Of a DNA stretch of 64,000 nucleotides, positions 1-8,240 are shown piece by piece. The stretch lies in the NCBI RefSeq assembly GCF_030814835.1, contig NZ_JAUSVS010000009.1, positions 1-64,000 of the forward strand, in the 5' to 3' direction. Source of the DNA: Caulobacter ginsengisoli. GTDB lineage: Bacteria > Pseudomonadota > Alphaproteobacteria > Caulobacterales > Caulobacteraceae. Made by a program: the position numbers and the translations under genes. Every line of letters begins with the position of its first letter. Position 1 is the stretch's first letter. Below the pieces are notes generated by a model. The model made no database searches. It worked only from the letters and a program-made list of their open reading frames with translations, and was not told where the DNA came from.

Positions 1-41
1 AGCTCGCCAAGCGCCTGCCGCCCCCGCTCGGCAAAGGCTAA
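1..41 (+). CDS. C-terminal end of an unidentified upstream gene (partial)
   Basis: Only the last twelve codons are visible, reading LAKRLPPPLGKG then TAA at 39-41. The codons are GC-rich like those of the neighbours, and the frame is closed just before a long intergenic repeat, which is what a gene end would look like. The piece is too short to assign a family. It could equally be chance. Confidence 0.3.
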   Translation, partial: LAKRLPPPLGKG

Positions 42-93
42 GCCACCCTCTTACCAACCTTCCGCGGCCATCGGCGGCCTTATGCAAAGGTCT

Positions 94-190
94 CCTCTGG
101 GGGAAGTGGCCTGAAAGGCCGAAGGGGGCTGCATCCACGGGCGCCCGTGGATGCAGCCCCCTCGCCCCTCCGGGGCTGTTCCCCCAGAGG
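94..190. repeat. Cloverleaf-like intergenic inverted repeat
   Basis: A 12-base outer stem (CCTCTGGGGGAA at 94-105 with its complement at 179-190) encloses three further hairpins: GGCC-tgaaa-GGCC at 108-120, a perfect 40-base palindrome at 123-162 with no loop, and GCCCC-tcc-GGGGC at 164-176. The layout resembles a cloverleaf. It lies in the gap after the partial gene and before the membrane gene at 419. Compact dispersed intergenic repeats of this GC-rich kind are common in Caulobacteraceae genomes. Whether it acts as a terminator, an RNA-processing site or a mobile non-coding element cannot be seen from a single copy. Confidence 0.8.
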
Positions 191-418
191 GGGAACAATG
201 GTGAAGAACAGGTCACGAACCGTGGCGGCGATGCATCACTTTGCGCAAACCGCTCTCGGTTCTGTGAAGTCTTGGTCATAAAGGCCCCCGGCGCCTTTAC
301 GCCTGAAATGGGAAGCCCATATCAGGACTGAAGCGACGCGCTCAGCCGGATTCCAACGGGGACGGGGGGGGACGACGCACCGTTCCAACCCCTTGAGCCC
401 ACCGTCTTGACCTTCGCC
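191..418. other. Intergenic stretch with no recognised feature
   Basis: Apart from the repeat before it, I see no gene, operator, RNA or clear promoter here. There is a run of nine G around 364-371. Open frames crossing this part are antisense shadows with poor composition. Confidence 0.5.
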
Positions 419-811
419 ATGTCCAGCCTCCGCCACCCGGTCGCCGATCTGCGCGCCAGCTATGCGCTGGCGCGGGCGGTGCGCTGGCTGCTGATCGGCC
501 TGGGTCTGGTGCTGATCGTCGCCGGCTTCGTCATCGCCCCTCTGCCGGGGCCGCTGGGCGTGCCGCTGACGGTGGCCGGGCTGATGCTGGTGCTGCGCAA
601 CAGCTTCCGGGCCAAGCGGCAGTTCATCCGCTTCCAGCGCGCCCACCCCAAGATCATCTTCCCGCTGCGCCGCCTGCTGCGCCGCGATCCGGAGGTGATG
701 GCCGTGGCCTGGCAGTCGATGCTGCGCACGGAAAAGCTGTTCCTCCGCAGGCCCGGCTCGCGGGTGCTCAAGCGCTGGCGCCGTTCGATCCGCAAGCGCT
801 CGCCGCTTTAG
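419..811 (+). CDS. Small membrane protein with PGPLG motif
   Basis: A 130-residue protein of unknown function. One strongly hydrophobic region (about residues 20-65) forms two probable transmembrane helices separated by the loop APLPGPLGVPLTVAG. The C-terminal half is very basic (RAKRQFIRFQRAHP, LRRLLRR, KRWRRSIRKRS), which suggests a cytoplasmic tail contacting phospholipid or nucleic acid. ATG at 419 was chosen over the upstream TTG at 407, though neither has a clear ribosome binding site. PGP-containing two-helix proteins of this size are common, uncharacterised membrane proteins in alphaproteobacteria. The gene ends eight bases before a FixK-type box that belongs to the next gene. Confidence 0.7.
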   Translation: MSSLRHPVADLRASYALARAVRWLLIGLGLVLIVAGFVIAPLPGPLGVPLTVAGLMLVLRNSFRAKRQFIRFQRAHPKIIFPLRRLLRRDPEVMAVAWQSMLRTEKLFLRRPGSRVLKRWRRSIRKRSPL

Positions 812-818
812 GGCCGGC

Positions 819-832
819 TTGACGCAGGTCAA
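819..832 (+). promoter_or_regulatory. FixK/FNR-type box
   Basis: TTGACGCAGGTCAA is a perfect dyad (TTGAC-N4-GTCAA) matching the TTG-N8-CAA core bound by FixK/FNR regulators. Its centre is about 41 bases before position 867, which would give a leader of about 17 bases to the start at 884. fixK itself is encoded at 42381-43043. Confidence 0.7.
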
Positions 833-883
833 GGCCGGCTGGCGGCGCCGGCGACAGTCTCGATCCGTAGGATGGAGACGGTC

Positions 884-1336
884 ATGGACGAGGCCCTGCG
901 GCGGAAGATTCTGTCGATCCTGGACGAGCACAAGATCATGTCGCTCGCCACGCTCAGGCCGGACGGCTGGCCGCAGGCCACGACCGTGGGCTATGCCAGC
1001 GAGGGCCTGACCCTCTATTTCCTCTGCGGTCCGGAAAGCCAGAAGGCCGCCAATCTGGCGCGGGACGACCGGGTGTCCCTGACCATCGATCATGACAGTC
1101 CCCAGGTGATGGAGATCACCGGCCTGTCGATGGCGGCCCGCGCCGAGGCGGTTTCCGATCCGGCCGAGGCCCGGCGGATAATGGGCCTGATCATGTCGCG
1201 CTATCCGCCCCAGCCGGGGCTGGACCTGCCGATGCCGGATCCCTCGCAGGTGCGCCTGTTTCGCCTGACCCCGAAGGTGATCTCGGTGCTCGACTATACC
1301 AAGGGCTTCGCTCACACCGATCTGGTGACGGTCTAG
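884..1336 (+). CDS. Pyridoxamine 5'-phosphate oxidase-fold protein, probably FixK-controlled
   Basis: A 150-residue split-barrel protein. The N-terminal pattern (ILSILDEHKIMSLATLRPDG, then QATTVGYA, LYFLCGPES, KAANLARDDRVSLTI) is typical of the FMN- or F420-binding pyridoxamine-phosphate-oxidase-like superfamily, of which most short members have no known substrate. The start at 884 has GGAG six bases upstream; the in-frame ATG at 872 has none. The perfect FixK box at 819-832 suggests induction when oxygen is low, so a flavin-dependent redox or haem-related job is conceivable but not shown. A second short family member lies next to fixK at 43206. Confidence 0.85.
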   Translation: MDEALRRKILSILDEHKIMSLATLRPDGWPQATTVGYASEGLTLYFLCGPESQKAANLARDDRVSLTIDHDSPQVMEITGLSMAARAEAVSDPAEARRIMGLIMSRYPPQPGLDLPMPDPSQVRLFRLTPKVISVLDYTKGFAHTDLVTV

Positions 1337-1341
1337 TCCCC

Positions 1342-1890
1342 TTACTGCCCGGCTTCCCGCGCCTCGCGCAGGGCGCGGCCCAGGCTGTAGGCGACCAACT
1401 GGGTGATGGCCTCGGGGCTCTGGATATTGAGGCTGTCGCGCATGGCGGCCACCCCGTCGTTGATCGGATTGTCGGCCACTTTGCGGCCGGCCATGATCTG
1501 CACGGCATAGAGCCGCATGCGGCCGCGGGTGTTGTCGGAAAGGCCGTTCCAGCTGCGGTCCAGGGCCCCGACGGGCAGGCCGAACCGCTCGGTCATCACC
1601 GCGCTGGCGCCCATTTCCAGCATGTAGGCGCCGATCATCTGGCTGGCCAGGTCGCTGTTGCCTTCGTCCAGGCCACAGGCCTTGGGCAGCATCGCCATGT
1701 CGGCTTCGGAGACGCTGACCGTGTTGAGGGCGTTGATGCCCTTGTCGCGATAGGCGGTCAGCATGGCCTTGCGGGTATAGGGCGGTAGGTTTTCCCACAG
1801 GCACTTGGCCTGCAGCGCGCTGGCCTCGCCCGCGGCGAACCCGGAAAGCGCCAGCGCCAGGGCGCCGGCAGTCAGCCATCGTTTCAGCAT
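1342..1890 (-). CDS. Secreted protein of unknown function
   Basis: A 182-residue protein with a clean Sec signal peptide (KRW, then a hydrophobic run LTAGALALALSGFAAG, cleavage near ASA-LQ at about residue 25). The mature part is mostly predicted helical (LPPYTRKAMLTAYRDKG, DLASQMIGAYMLEMG) with two Cys (residues about 30 and 72) that could pair. No domain is recognised. It lies downstream of the F0 operon on the same strand, separated by a hairpin, so it probably has its own transcription. It ends five bases from the convergent FMN-type gene. Confidence 0.7.
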   Translation of the reverse strand: MLKRWLTAGALALALSGFAAGEASALQAKCLWENLPPYTRKAMLTAYRDKGINALNTVSVSEADMAMLPKACGLDEGNSDLASQMIGAYMLEMGASAVMTERFGLPVGALDRSWNGLSDNTRGRMRLYAVQIMAGRKVADNPINDGVAAMRDSLNIQSPEAITQLVAYSLGRALREAREAGQ

Positions 1891-1895
1891 TGGAG

Positions 1896-1925
1896 CCTCA
1901 CCCCGACGGAAACGTCCCGGTGAGG
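1896..1925 (-). terminator. Stem-loop after the F0 operon
   Basis: CCTCACC-cc-GACG-gaaa-CGTC-cc-GGTGAGG: a GAAA-capped hairpin with an outer and inner stem. It lies 35 bases after the atpF stop on the minus strand. There is no T-tract, so it may be an RNA-stabilising hairpin or a weak terminator between atpF and the secreted-protein gene. Confidence 0.45.
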
Positions 1926-1959
1926 GGTCTAACCCTCAACCGAAGCAGGATTGCGGCAA

Positions 1960-2454
1960 CTACTGGAGACGCTGAGCCAGCGTCTTGACCGCCGCGTCGA
2001 TCAGCGGGTCGGACTTGGCCCCGGCGATACGGGCGGCCAGCACGGTCTCGGCGGCCTGGGTCGCCAGGTCGGCGGCCGCGGCCTTCACGTCCGCTTCGGC
2101 CTGGGCCTGGGCGGTGGCGATCTTGCGCTCGGCGAGAGCCGCGCGACGCTTGATCTGCTCGTCGAGCTTGACCTTGGCTTCGGCGCCCAGGCGGATGGCG
2201 TCTTCCTTGGCGGTTTCCAGCATCAGGGCGGCCTGCTTTTCGGCCGCCTCGCGCTGGGCCTTGATCTGCACCAGCAGGGCCTCGGCCTCGGCGCGCAGCT
2301 TGCCGGCCTCGTCGAGCTGGGCCTGGACCTTGAGGCCCCGCTCGCCCAGCAGCTTCCAGGCGATCTTATGCACCCCGGCATAGCCGAGGATGCCCAGGAA
2401 GATGACCAGGGCGACGCCGACCCAGAAGTGGGCGTCCTGCAAAAGTTCAATCAT
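1960..2454 (-). CDS. atpF: ATP synthase F0 subunit b
   Basis: Peripheral-stalk subunit of F1F0 ATP synthase, 164 residues. It has one N-terminal membrane helix ([19 protein letters not shown]) followed by a long Ala/Glu/Lys-rich coiled coil ([37 protein letters not shown]). It is the last gene of the operon atpI-atpB-atpE-atpF'-atpF, starting two bases after the b' gene stops. Two different b-type subunits form a heterodimeric stalk in alphaproteobacteria and other photosynthetic-lineage bacteria. The F1 genes are not here, as is usual for the split alphaproteobacterial arrangement. Confidence 0.95.
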   Translation of the reverse strand: MIELLQDAHFWVGVALVIFLGILGYAGVHKIAWKLLGERGLKVQAQLDEAGKLRAEAEALLVQIKAQREAAEKQAALMLETAKEDAIRLGAEAKVKLDEQIKRRAALAERKIATAQAQAEADVKAAAADLATQAAETVLAARIAGAKSDPLIDAAVKTLAQRLQ

Positions 2455-2456
2455 TA

Positions 2457-2993
2457 CTATCCCCTGGCCGCGAGCGCGGCTTCGATCTCGGCGGCGCTGG
2501 CCGGCTTGCCGGTCAGCTTGCCGACGATGGCCTGGGCGGTGTCGATGGCGATCGCCCGCACCCCGCCCATGGCCTTGTCACGGGCCTCGGCGATGGACGC
2601 CTCGGCCTTGGCGGTGGATTCGGCCAGCTTGGCTTCCTCCTTGGCCAGGCCCGCGGCGATCTCGGCCTGGGCCTTGGCCCGGGCTTCGGACGCCAGCTTC
2701 TGCGACGAAGCCCGCGCGGCGGCGGTCTCGGCGGCGGCGGCCTGGACCTGGGCGTCAGCCTCGTCCTTCAGCTGCCGCGCCCTGGCGATGTCGCCTTCGA
2801 TGGTCGCATCGCGGTTGGCGATGGTCCCCCCGATGCGCGGCACGAAGATGGTGCGCATCAGGATGAAGACGGCCAGGAAGATGATCAGGAACCAGGCGAT
2901 CTGGCCCGGCCACCAGGCCGGGTCAAACTGAGGCAGGCCGCCGGCTTCGGCGTGCGCCGTGCCTTCGGTCGTTTCGGATGCGGACATGATCAT
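2457..2993 (-). CDS. atpF': ATP synthase F0 subunit b'
   Basis: Second stalk subunit, 178 residues: a short Thr/Glu-rich N-terminus, the motif [25 protein letters not shown] (membrane helix, about residues 23-47), then a charged Ala-rich coiled coil to the end. The longer N-terminal extension before the helix and the sequence FDPAWWPGQ separate b' from b. An alternative start two codons downstream (2987) is possible; neither has a strong Shine-Dalgarno. Lies between atpE (22 bases upstream) and atpF (two bases downstream). Confidence 0.93.
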   Translation of the reverse strand: MIMSASETTEGTAHAEAGGLPQFDPAWWPGQIAWFLIIFLAVFILMRTIFVPRIGGTIANRDATIEGDIARARQLKDEADAQVQAAAAETAAARASSQKLASEARAKAQAEIAAGLAKEEAKLAESTAKAEASIAEARDKAMGGVRAIAIDTAQAIVGKLTGKPASAAEIEAALAARG

Positions 2994-3015
2994 CTCTAGG
3001 GCGCGGGCCTAAGGT

Positions 3016-3240
3016 TTAGGCGTAGCGGAGCAGCAGGGCGACGACGAGGGCGAAGATGCCCATCGATTCGGTCAGAGCCATGCCCAGGAACAGCCACACG
3101 CGCTCGCCACCGGCGGCCGAGGGGTTGCGGATGGCGGCTTGCAGGTAGTTGCCGAACAGGATGCCCAGGCCGGCGCCCGCGCCGATCATGCCCATGGTGG
3201 CGAGGCCAGCGCCGATAAGCTTGGCGGAAGTCGGATCCAT
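3016..3240 (-). CDS. atpE: ATP synthase F0 subunit c
   Basis: Proteolipid of the proton-translocating ring, 74 residues, two membrane helices joined by a polar loop (QAAIRNPSAAGGERV). The proton-carrying acid is Glu58 in MALTESMGIF, and the first helix carries the Gly-rich packing motif GAGAGLGILFG. The length and Glu are normal for a proton ring; there is no sodium-ring signature that I can recognise. Follows atpB after 46 bases. Confidence 0.96.
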   Translation of the reverse strand: MDPTSAKLIGAGLATMGMIGAGAGLGILFGNYLQAAIRNPSAAGGERVWLFLGMALTESMGIFALVVALLLRYA

Positions 3241-3286
3241 AGTCTTCTAGTCCTTGGTTGGTAGAAACGGTTGCGGTTGGTGTCTT

Positions 3287-4108
3287 TTAGTGCCCGTGGC
3301 CGAGGTTGACGACCTCGTTCAGGTAGACGGTGGCCAGGGCGGCGAAAACGAAGGCCTGCAGGCCGGCGACGACCAGCTCCAGGCCGGTCAGCACCACGAC
3401 CATGCTGAGCGAGAGAGCGGAGCCGACGAAGCCGAGCGTGGCGATCCCGCCGGTCAGGCCGATGGCCCCCAGCATGACCACGAAGCTGCCGAAGATATAC
3501 ATGACCACGTGACCGCCCAGCATGTTGCCGAACAGACGCATCGCCAGGGTCAGCGGCCGGGCCAGGAAACTGATCAGCTCGATCGGCACCATGACGATGA
3601 CCATGGCCAGCGGCATGCCCGAGGGCACGAACAGCTTATAGATGCCAAAACCGTTCTTGATGATGCCGATGACGATCACCGAGAGGAAGGTCAGCAGGGC
3701 CAGGGTGGCGGTTACCGCCAGCTGGGCCGTGGGGGTGAAGGTCCATTCCTGGCCGCCCAGGCTGCCTACCGAGAGCAGCACGCCGCCCAGGTTCATGAAC
3801 AGCACCAGCATGAAGATGGTGAAGACGAACGGGATGTAGGGCTTGCCGTTATGGCCGATGATCGGGGTGACCAGGGTGTTGTCGATCAGGTCGAACAGGA
3901 TCTCGCCGACGGCCTGAACCCGGCCGGGAACCAGCGAGCCCCTGGAAGAGAAGGCCAGGAGGATGGAGATGAGGGTGGCGGCCACCAGCATCATCACCGT
4001 CGAGTTGGTGATCGACATGTCCAGCATGAAGCCGCCGATGTTGATCGGGGCGATGTCCACCACCTTGTGGACCATGAACTGTTCCATCGGTTCGATGGCG
4101 AATGACAT
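3287..4108 (-). CDS. atpB: ATP synthase F0 subunit a
   Basis: The stator half-channel subunit, 273 residues with five to six hydrophobic segments. The conserved arginine helix reads PLTLAMRLFGNMLGGHVV, and the C-terminal helix GLELVVAGLQAFVFAALATVYL carries the matching Glu/Gln. The start was set to 4108 because GAAGGG lies seven bases before it; a start 24 bases upstream (4132) would overlap the end of atpI and lacks a ribosome binding site. Ten bases separate it from atpI. Confidence 0.95.
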   Translation of the reverse strand: MSFAIEPMEQFMVHKVVDIAPINIGGFMLDMSITNSTVMMLVAATLISILLAFSSRGSLVPGRVQAVGEILFDLIDNTLVTPIIGHNGKPYIPFVFTIFMLVLFMNLGGVLLSVGSLGGQEWTFTPTAQLAVTATLALLTFLSVIVIGIIKNGFGIYKLFVPSGMPLAMVIVMVPIELISFLARPLTLAMRLFGNMLGGHVVMYIFGSFVVMLGAIGLTGGIATLGFVGSALSLSMVVVLTGLELVVAGLQAFVFAALATVYLNEVVNLGHGH

Positions 4109-4118
4109 TGTTAGCCCT

Positions 4119-4481
4119 TCAATCGTCTTCATCGTCGGCCGGGCCAGGCTCGGCCTGGGGGTCCACGGTCGCTTCGAACTTGCTGGCGTCCCGCATAGCC
4201 CCGCGGATCGCCACCCAGATGGATACCCCCGTGCCGATCAGCAGACCGCCGATCAGGCCCAGAGGGCTTGTGTGGGCGAATTTGTCGATGAGCCAGCCCA
4301 AGCCGGTCCCGACAAAAACACCCCCGACTACCTCGCCCAGGAAGCGGTAGCCGCTTCCCATTCCCCCCAGGCCATCCGATCCGGCCTGGACGGCGGGTTT
4401 GGCGCGTCCCGCTTCAAATGCGTCGAGCCGCTTGTCGAGGCGCTTGAGCGCCCCGTGGCTCGGGTCTTCCGGGTGCGGCAT
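4119..4481 (-). CDS. atpI: ATP synthase assembly protein AtpI
   Basis: A 120-residue protein with a polar N-terminus, two membrane helices (about residues 48-66 and 78-95: FLGEVVGGVFVGTGLGWLI and LGLIGGLLIGTGVSIWVA), and an acidic tail ending DDEDD. It heads the F0 operon, as AtpI does in many bacteria, where it helps c-ring assembly. The pattern matches the AtpI/F1F0 gene 1 family of alphaproteobacteria. The promoter should lie in the 218-base gap up to 4700, where I could not pick out a defined box. Confidence 0.88.
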   Translation of the reverse strand: MPHPEDPSHGALKRLDKRLDAFEAGRAKPAVQAGSDGLGGMGSGYRFLGEVVGGVFVGTGLGWLIDKFAHTSPLGLIGGLLIGTGVSIWVAIRGAMRDASKFEATVDPQAEPGPADDEDD

Positions 4482-4700
4482 GACGGGTTCAATGGTTCGC
4501 GAACGACCACGACGTCCCGCCGCGGCCCGGTCAGGTCGCGGCGGAACCTATAGGCCTTGCTGCGGTGCGTCAAGGTTTGTCGGGAGGGGTGTAAGTTGCT
4601 GTAAATAAACGTGAAAACCCGCATGCGTCAATGGGTCGAAGGCTTGCCGCCGCGCCCGCCGGTCGAGTCGTGGCCGCCGTCGCGTCTTCCACCCCGCCGC

Positions 4701-4883
4701 TCAGCGCTTCTTGCCCAGCTCGGCGGCGATGTCCTTGACCAGCCGGCCGACCTTGCGGTGGGCGGCGGTCAGCTGGTCGCGGGTGACGCCCCAGCGCTTC
4801 ATCCAGTATTCCACCGCCTGGCGCTCCGACAGGTCCAGGCGGTCCTTGTCGATGAAGCCGCGCTTGTCTTTCAGTCCGGCCAT
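4701..4883 (-). CDS. DUF3606 family small protein
   Basis: A 60-residue charged protein (DKRGFIDKDRLDLSERQAVE, then YWMKRWGVTRDQLTAAHRKVG). It matches the DUF3606 pattern, in which a basic helical protein carries a conserved W-x-VT-x-x-QL segment. The function is unknown; the fold is helical and possibly DNA- or RNA-related. It is transcribed alone on the minus strand, between atpI and the divergent gene at 4928. Confidence 0.8.
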   Translation of the reverse strand: MAGLKDKRGFIDKDRLDLSERQAVEYWMKRWGVTRDQLTAAHRKVGRLVKDIAAELGKKR

Positions 4884-4927
4884 TTTCGACTCCCTGATGG
4901 ACGCGACTGTCGTGCTAAAACGCCGGC

Positions 4928-5347
4928 ATGACCAGCCTTCGCCGCCTGATCGACCTGCCCGGTGTGGACGCCCTGGAATACAAGGCGCTGATGAAGCCGG
5001 CCTATGCCGCGCCCGAGGGCCGCTACGAGTTTCCCGAGATCGACGAGTGCTCGCTGGCCATCTTCGGCATCACCGCCGAACAGGCTGAGGAGACACCGCG
5101 TCCCGCTGACTGGGACGGCATCGACCAGAAGCCGGTGGCCCTGCAGGTCATGGCCTTCGAGGACGCCGGCTGGGACGTCACCGACAACAAGCGCCGGCCC
5201 CTGCGGATGTTCGGCCAGTTCAACCAGCAGCTCTGGCTGGCCCTGCGTGGGGTGGCCGGCCACCTGCCGTTCCAGGCCGAGGACGACGAGCCCGACCCCT
5301 GGGGCGCCGGGATGGCCGCCGAGGCCAAGAAGTTCCGCAAGCGCTGA
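4928..5347 (+). CDS. Hypothetical acidic protein
   Basis: A 139-residue soluble protein without signal or membrane segment. It is rich in acidic residues and has the segments EFPEIDECSLAIFGITAEQAE and LRMFGQFNQQLWLALRGVAGHLPF. I recognise no domain. Three bases separate it from the AraC-type regulator downstream on the same strand, so the two are probably co-transcribed. Confidence 0.65.
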   Translation: MTSLRRLIDLPGVDALEYKALMKPAYAAPEGRYEFPEIDECSLAIFGITAEQAEETPRPADWDGIDQKPVALQVMAFEDAGWDVTDNKRRPLRMFGQFNQQLWLALRGVAGHLPFQAEDDEPDPWGAGMAAEAKKFRKR

Positions 5348-5350
5348 GTC

Positions 5351-6064
5351 ATGGGTGAGGCGCACGCCTATCGCCGGATCAAGGTGGGGGTCGAGACCCT
5401 GCCGCCCGACCCCAGCCTGCCGCGCCACCGCCACGACGCCCCCTACGCCAACCTGGTCCTGGCCGGCGGCTTTATCGAGGCCAGCTTCGCCGGGCGCTTC
5501 ACCGTTGCGCCCGGCCAGGTGCTGCTGCACGCCGCCTTCGACTGCCACGCCAACTGGGCGGAGGGGCGGCGGGACGTGCAGATCCTGCGCCTGCCCTGGT
5601 TCGACGACGGGCTGGAGGGGCGGTTCGAGGTCGCCGATCCGGACGCCCTGGCCCGGCTGGCCGAACGCGACCCACGCGAGGCCCGCGCCGTCCTGGCCGC
5701 CAGCCTGAAGCCCGTCGCGGCGGGGGAGGGGCACTGGACCGACCATCTGGCCGCCGACCTGACCGACGACCCCGCCGGCCGCTTGCGGACCTGGGCCGCC
5801 GATCACGCCCTGGCGCCGGAGACGGTGGCGCGCGGCTTTCACCGGGCGTTCGGCGCCTCGCCGCGCCTCTTTCGGCTGGAGGCCCGCGCCCGCCGGGCCT
5901 GGCAGGCGGTGCGGGCTGGTCGCGGCTCGCTGACCCGCATCGCCCATGAGCAGGGCTTCGCGGACCTGGCCCATATGAGCCGCAGCATCCGCGCCCTGAC
6001 CGGCCACAGCCCGGCCGCCTGGCGGGTCAACTCCGTTCAAGTCGCCGCCGCCTCGGGGGGCTAG
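5351..6064 (+). CDS. AraC-family transcriptional regulator
   Basis: A 237-residue regulator. The N-terminal half looks like a cupin (LPRHRHDAPYANLVLAGGF, FTVAPGQVLLHAAFDCHANW), with several His that might bind metal or ligand. The C-terminal half (about 135-230) has the two AraC helix-turn-helix units; the second reads GSLTRIAHEQGFADLAHMSRSIRALTGHSPAAWR. Short for an AraC regulator but complete. The target is unknown; it lies ten bases before the PhoD phosphatase gene and may control it. Confidence 0.85.
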   Translation: MGEAHAYRRIKVGVETLPPDPSLPRHRHDAPYANLVLAGGFIEASFAGRFTVAPGQVLLHAAFDCHANWAEGRRDVQILRLPWFDDGLEGRFEVADPDALARLAERDPREARAVLAASLKPVAAGEGHWTDHLAADLTDDPAGRLRTWAADHALAPETVARGFHRAFGASPRLFRLEARARRAWQAVRAGRGSLTRIAHEQGFADLAHMSRSIRALTGHSPAAWRVNSVQVAAASGG

Positions 6065-6073
6065 CCTGACCCC

Positions 6074-8140
6074 ATGACCGCCAGCCGCCGCCAGCTTCTC
6101 GCCGCCGCCCTCGCCCTGGGCGCCGCCGCCGCCTTCGGTTCAGCCCAGGCCAGGCCCTCGCGCCTGAAATGGACCGAGCGCCGCGACCTCTATCCCGAGG
6201 GCGTCGCCTCCGGCGATCCGACCTCCGACGGGGTCATCCTATGGACCCGCCGCCCACAGCAGCCGGGCGAGGCCGCGCCCGCCGTCACTGTGGAGGTCGC
6301 CGAAGACGAGACCTTCAGGCGCGTGGTCGCCGCCGCCCAGGCCGTGCTGGACGCCGATACCGACTGGACCTGCCGGGTGCTGGTCGGGGGGCTGAGGGCC
6401 GCCCACACCTATTTCTACCGCTTCACCGACGCGGCGGGGAACGGCAGCCGCATTGGCCGCACCCGCACCGCCCCGACCCTGATCGACACCCGCCCGGTGA
6501 ACTTCACCTTCGTCAGCTGCCAGAACGCCAACCAGGGCGCCCAGAACGCCTGGCGCAAGATGATCTGGGAGGACGAACAGGCCTCGCCCCTCGACCAGCT
6601 CGACTTCGTCCTGCACCTGGGCGACTTCATCTACGAGATCGTCTGGTATCCGGAGGACCGGCCCCAGGGCATGTACGACCGCCGCCTGCGCGACATCGTC
6701 CGCTACGAGAGCGGCGAGAAGGTCAGCGACTTCCACATCCCCACCACGCTGGCCGACTACCGCGCCGTCTACAAAGCCTATCTGCACGACCCCGACATCC
6801 AGGACGCCCGCGCCCGCTGGCCCTTCGTGGCCATGTGGGACAATCATGAATTCTCCTGGCGCGGCTACCAGAGCGTCCAGAAGTTCGGCGCCAGCGTCCG
6901 CCCCGCCCAGACCCGCAAGGTCGCCGCCAACCAGGCCTGGTTCGAGTTCCAGCCGGCCCGGGTCAGCCAGCCCGGGGCCTCAAAGTTGGACCGCTTCGTC
7001 GCGCCCGAGGTCGCCGACGCCCCCATCGGTCCCGTCGACGAACACGGCCTGATCCAGGAACCCAACAACCTGGCCGCCATCGCCAGCCTGAAGGCCTATC
7101 GGGCCCTGCGGTTCGGGGCCAATGTCGACCTGATCATCACCGACCAGCACAGCTACCGCACCGACGACCCGAGCGACGGGCCGGCCGCCGACCCGTTCGG
7201 CAGTCCCGACTTCCCGGACGTGATCCCCGAGGAGATTCTGGCGATCTTCGATGGGGGCCGCGACTATCCCGGCGGCGCGCCGGCGACCATCCCGTTCGGC
7301 GGCAAGGCCATTGCCAATCCCTGCAAGGACCGGCCCCAGGCGACCCTGCTGGGGGCCGAGCAGAAGGCCTGGTTCCTGGACCGGCTGGCCGGCTCCACGG
7401 CGACCTGGAAGATCTGGGGCAATTCCCAGGGCACGCTCGACATGCGGACCGATTTCCAGAACCTGCCGCCCGGCAAGGCCGCCAGCCCTTGGCCGGGCTC
7501 GGGCTATGCCAGCTTCGGCGGCGGCGACCCCAGCGGCTATGTCGGCGAGCGGGCCCAGATCTACGACTTCGTCCGTGACCGCGGCATCACCGGCTTCGCC
7601 ACCGTCTCGGGCGACCGCCACAGCTTCTGGGCGGGCCTGGCCAGCAAGGCTCTGCCGCCCCAGCCGTTCGAACCGGTGGGCGTCGCCTTCATCACCGGCT
7701 CGATCTCTGCGCCGGGCCTGGTGGAAGCCTACAAGCACCGCCCCAAGACCCATCCGCTGCACAGCCTCTATTCCAACCCCAGGAACGACGCCGAGCCCGA
7801 CCCCACCGTCAACATGCTGATCAGGCACGGGGTCAAATCGGTCCTGGAATACCTGGCCACCGGCGACGCCGAAGCCGCCCGCGCCAAGTCCAATCCGGAC
7901 CTGTCGCCGCACCTCAGCTTCATCGACATGGGCGGCCACGGCTACGTGAAGGTGCGGGTGAGCCGCGAGGCGTTCGACACCGAGTTCGTCTGTATCCCGC
8001 GACCGCTGGAGCGGGCTCTGACACCGGATGGCGGGCCGGTCGCCTATCGAGTCCGGCACCACGCATCGCTGTGGGAAAAGGGTCAGCCGCCGAAACTGGA
8101 ACAACAGATCGTTGAAGGCCAACTCGACCTGTCAATCTAA
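6074..8140 (+). CDS. phoD: PhoD-like alkaline phosphatase, Tat-exported
   Basis: A 688-residue periplasmic phosphoesterase. The N-terminus is a twin-arginine signal (ASRRQLL, then an Ala/Leu-rich core, cleavage near AQA-RP at about 27), consistent with folded export of a metal enzyme. PhoD landmarks are present: GVASGDPTSDGVILWTR, FVSCQNANQGAQNAW, LHLGDFIYE (metal Asp), MWDNHEFSWRG and SGDRHSFWAG. Where many family members have WDDHE this one has WDNHE, so metal binding may be slightly altered. The family releases phosphate from mono- and diesters with Ca/Fe. It follows the AraC gene by ten bases. Confidence 0.92.
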   Translation: MTASRRQLLAAALALGAAAAFGSAQARPSRLKWTERRDLYPEGVASGDPTSDGVILWTRRPQQPGEAAPAVTVEVAEDETFRRVVAAAQAVLDADTDWTCRVLVGGLRAAHTYFYRFTDAAGNGSRIGRTRTAPTLIDTRPVNFTFVSCQNANQGAQNAWRKMIWEDEQASPLDQLDFVLHLGDFIYEIVWYPEDRPQGMYDRRLRDIVRYESGEKVSDFHIPTTLADYRAVYKAYLHDPDIQDARARWPFVAMWDNHEFSWRGYQSVQKFGASVRPAQTRKVAANQAWFEFQPARVSQPGASKLDRFVAPEVADAPIGPVDEHGLIQEPNNLAAIASLKAYRALRFGANVDLIITDQHSYRTDDPSDGPAADPFGSPDFPDVIPEEILAIFDGGRDYPGGAPATIPFGGKAIANPCKDRPQATLLGAEQKAWFLDRLAGSTATWKIWGNSQGTLDMRTDFQNLPPGKAASPWPGSGYASFGGGDPSGYVGERAQIYDFVRDRGITGFATVSGDRHSFWAGLASKALPPQPFEPVGVAFITGSISAPGLVEAYKHRPKTHPLHSLYSNPRNDAEPDPTVNMLIRHGVKSVLEYLATGDAEAARAKSNPDLSPHLSFIDMGGHGYVKVRVSREAFDTEFVCIPRPLERALTPDGGPVAYRVRHHASLWEKGQPPKLEQQIVEGQLDLSI

Positions 8141-8240
8141 CTAACAAGACCACTTCGGCCGGCGCCACCCTTCGCCTTTTCGAAATCGCAGAAGGATGTA
8201 TGTTTTGACGCAACCAGGATTGGTTGTGATCGGGGGATGA

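Noticed and set aside
236..1879. Long minus-strand open frame antisense to the membrane and FMN-type genes
   Set aside because: High GC content leaves long shadow frames; the composition is Arg/Gln/His/Pro-rich with no domain, and real genes with clear features occupy the other frames.
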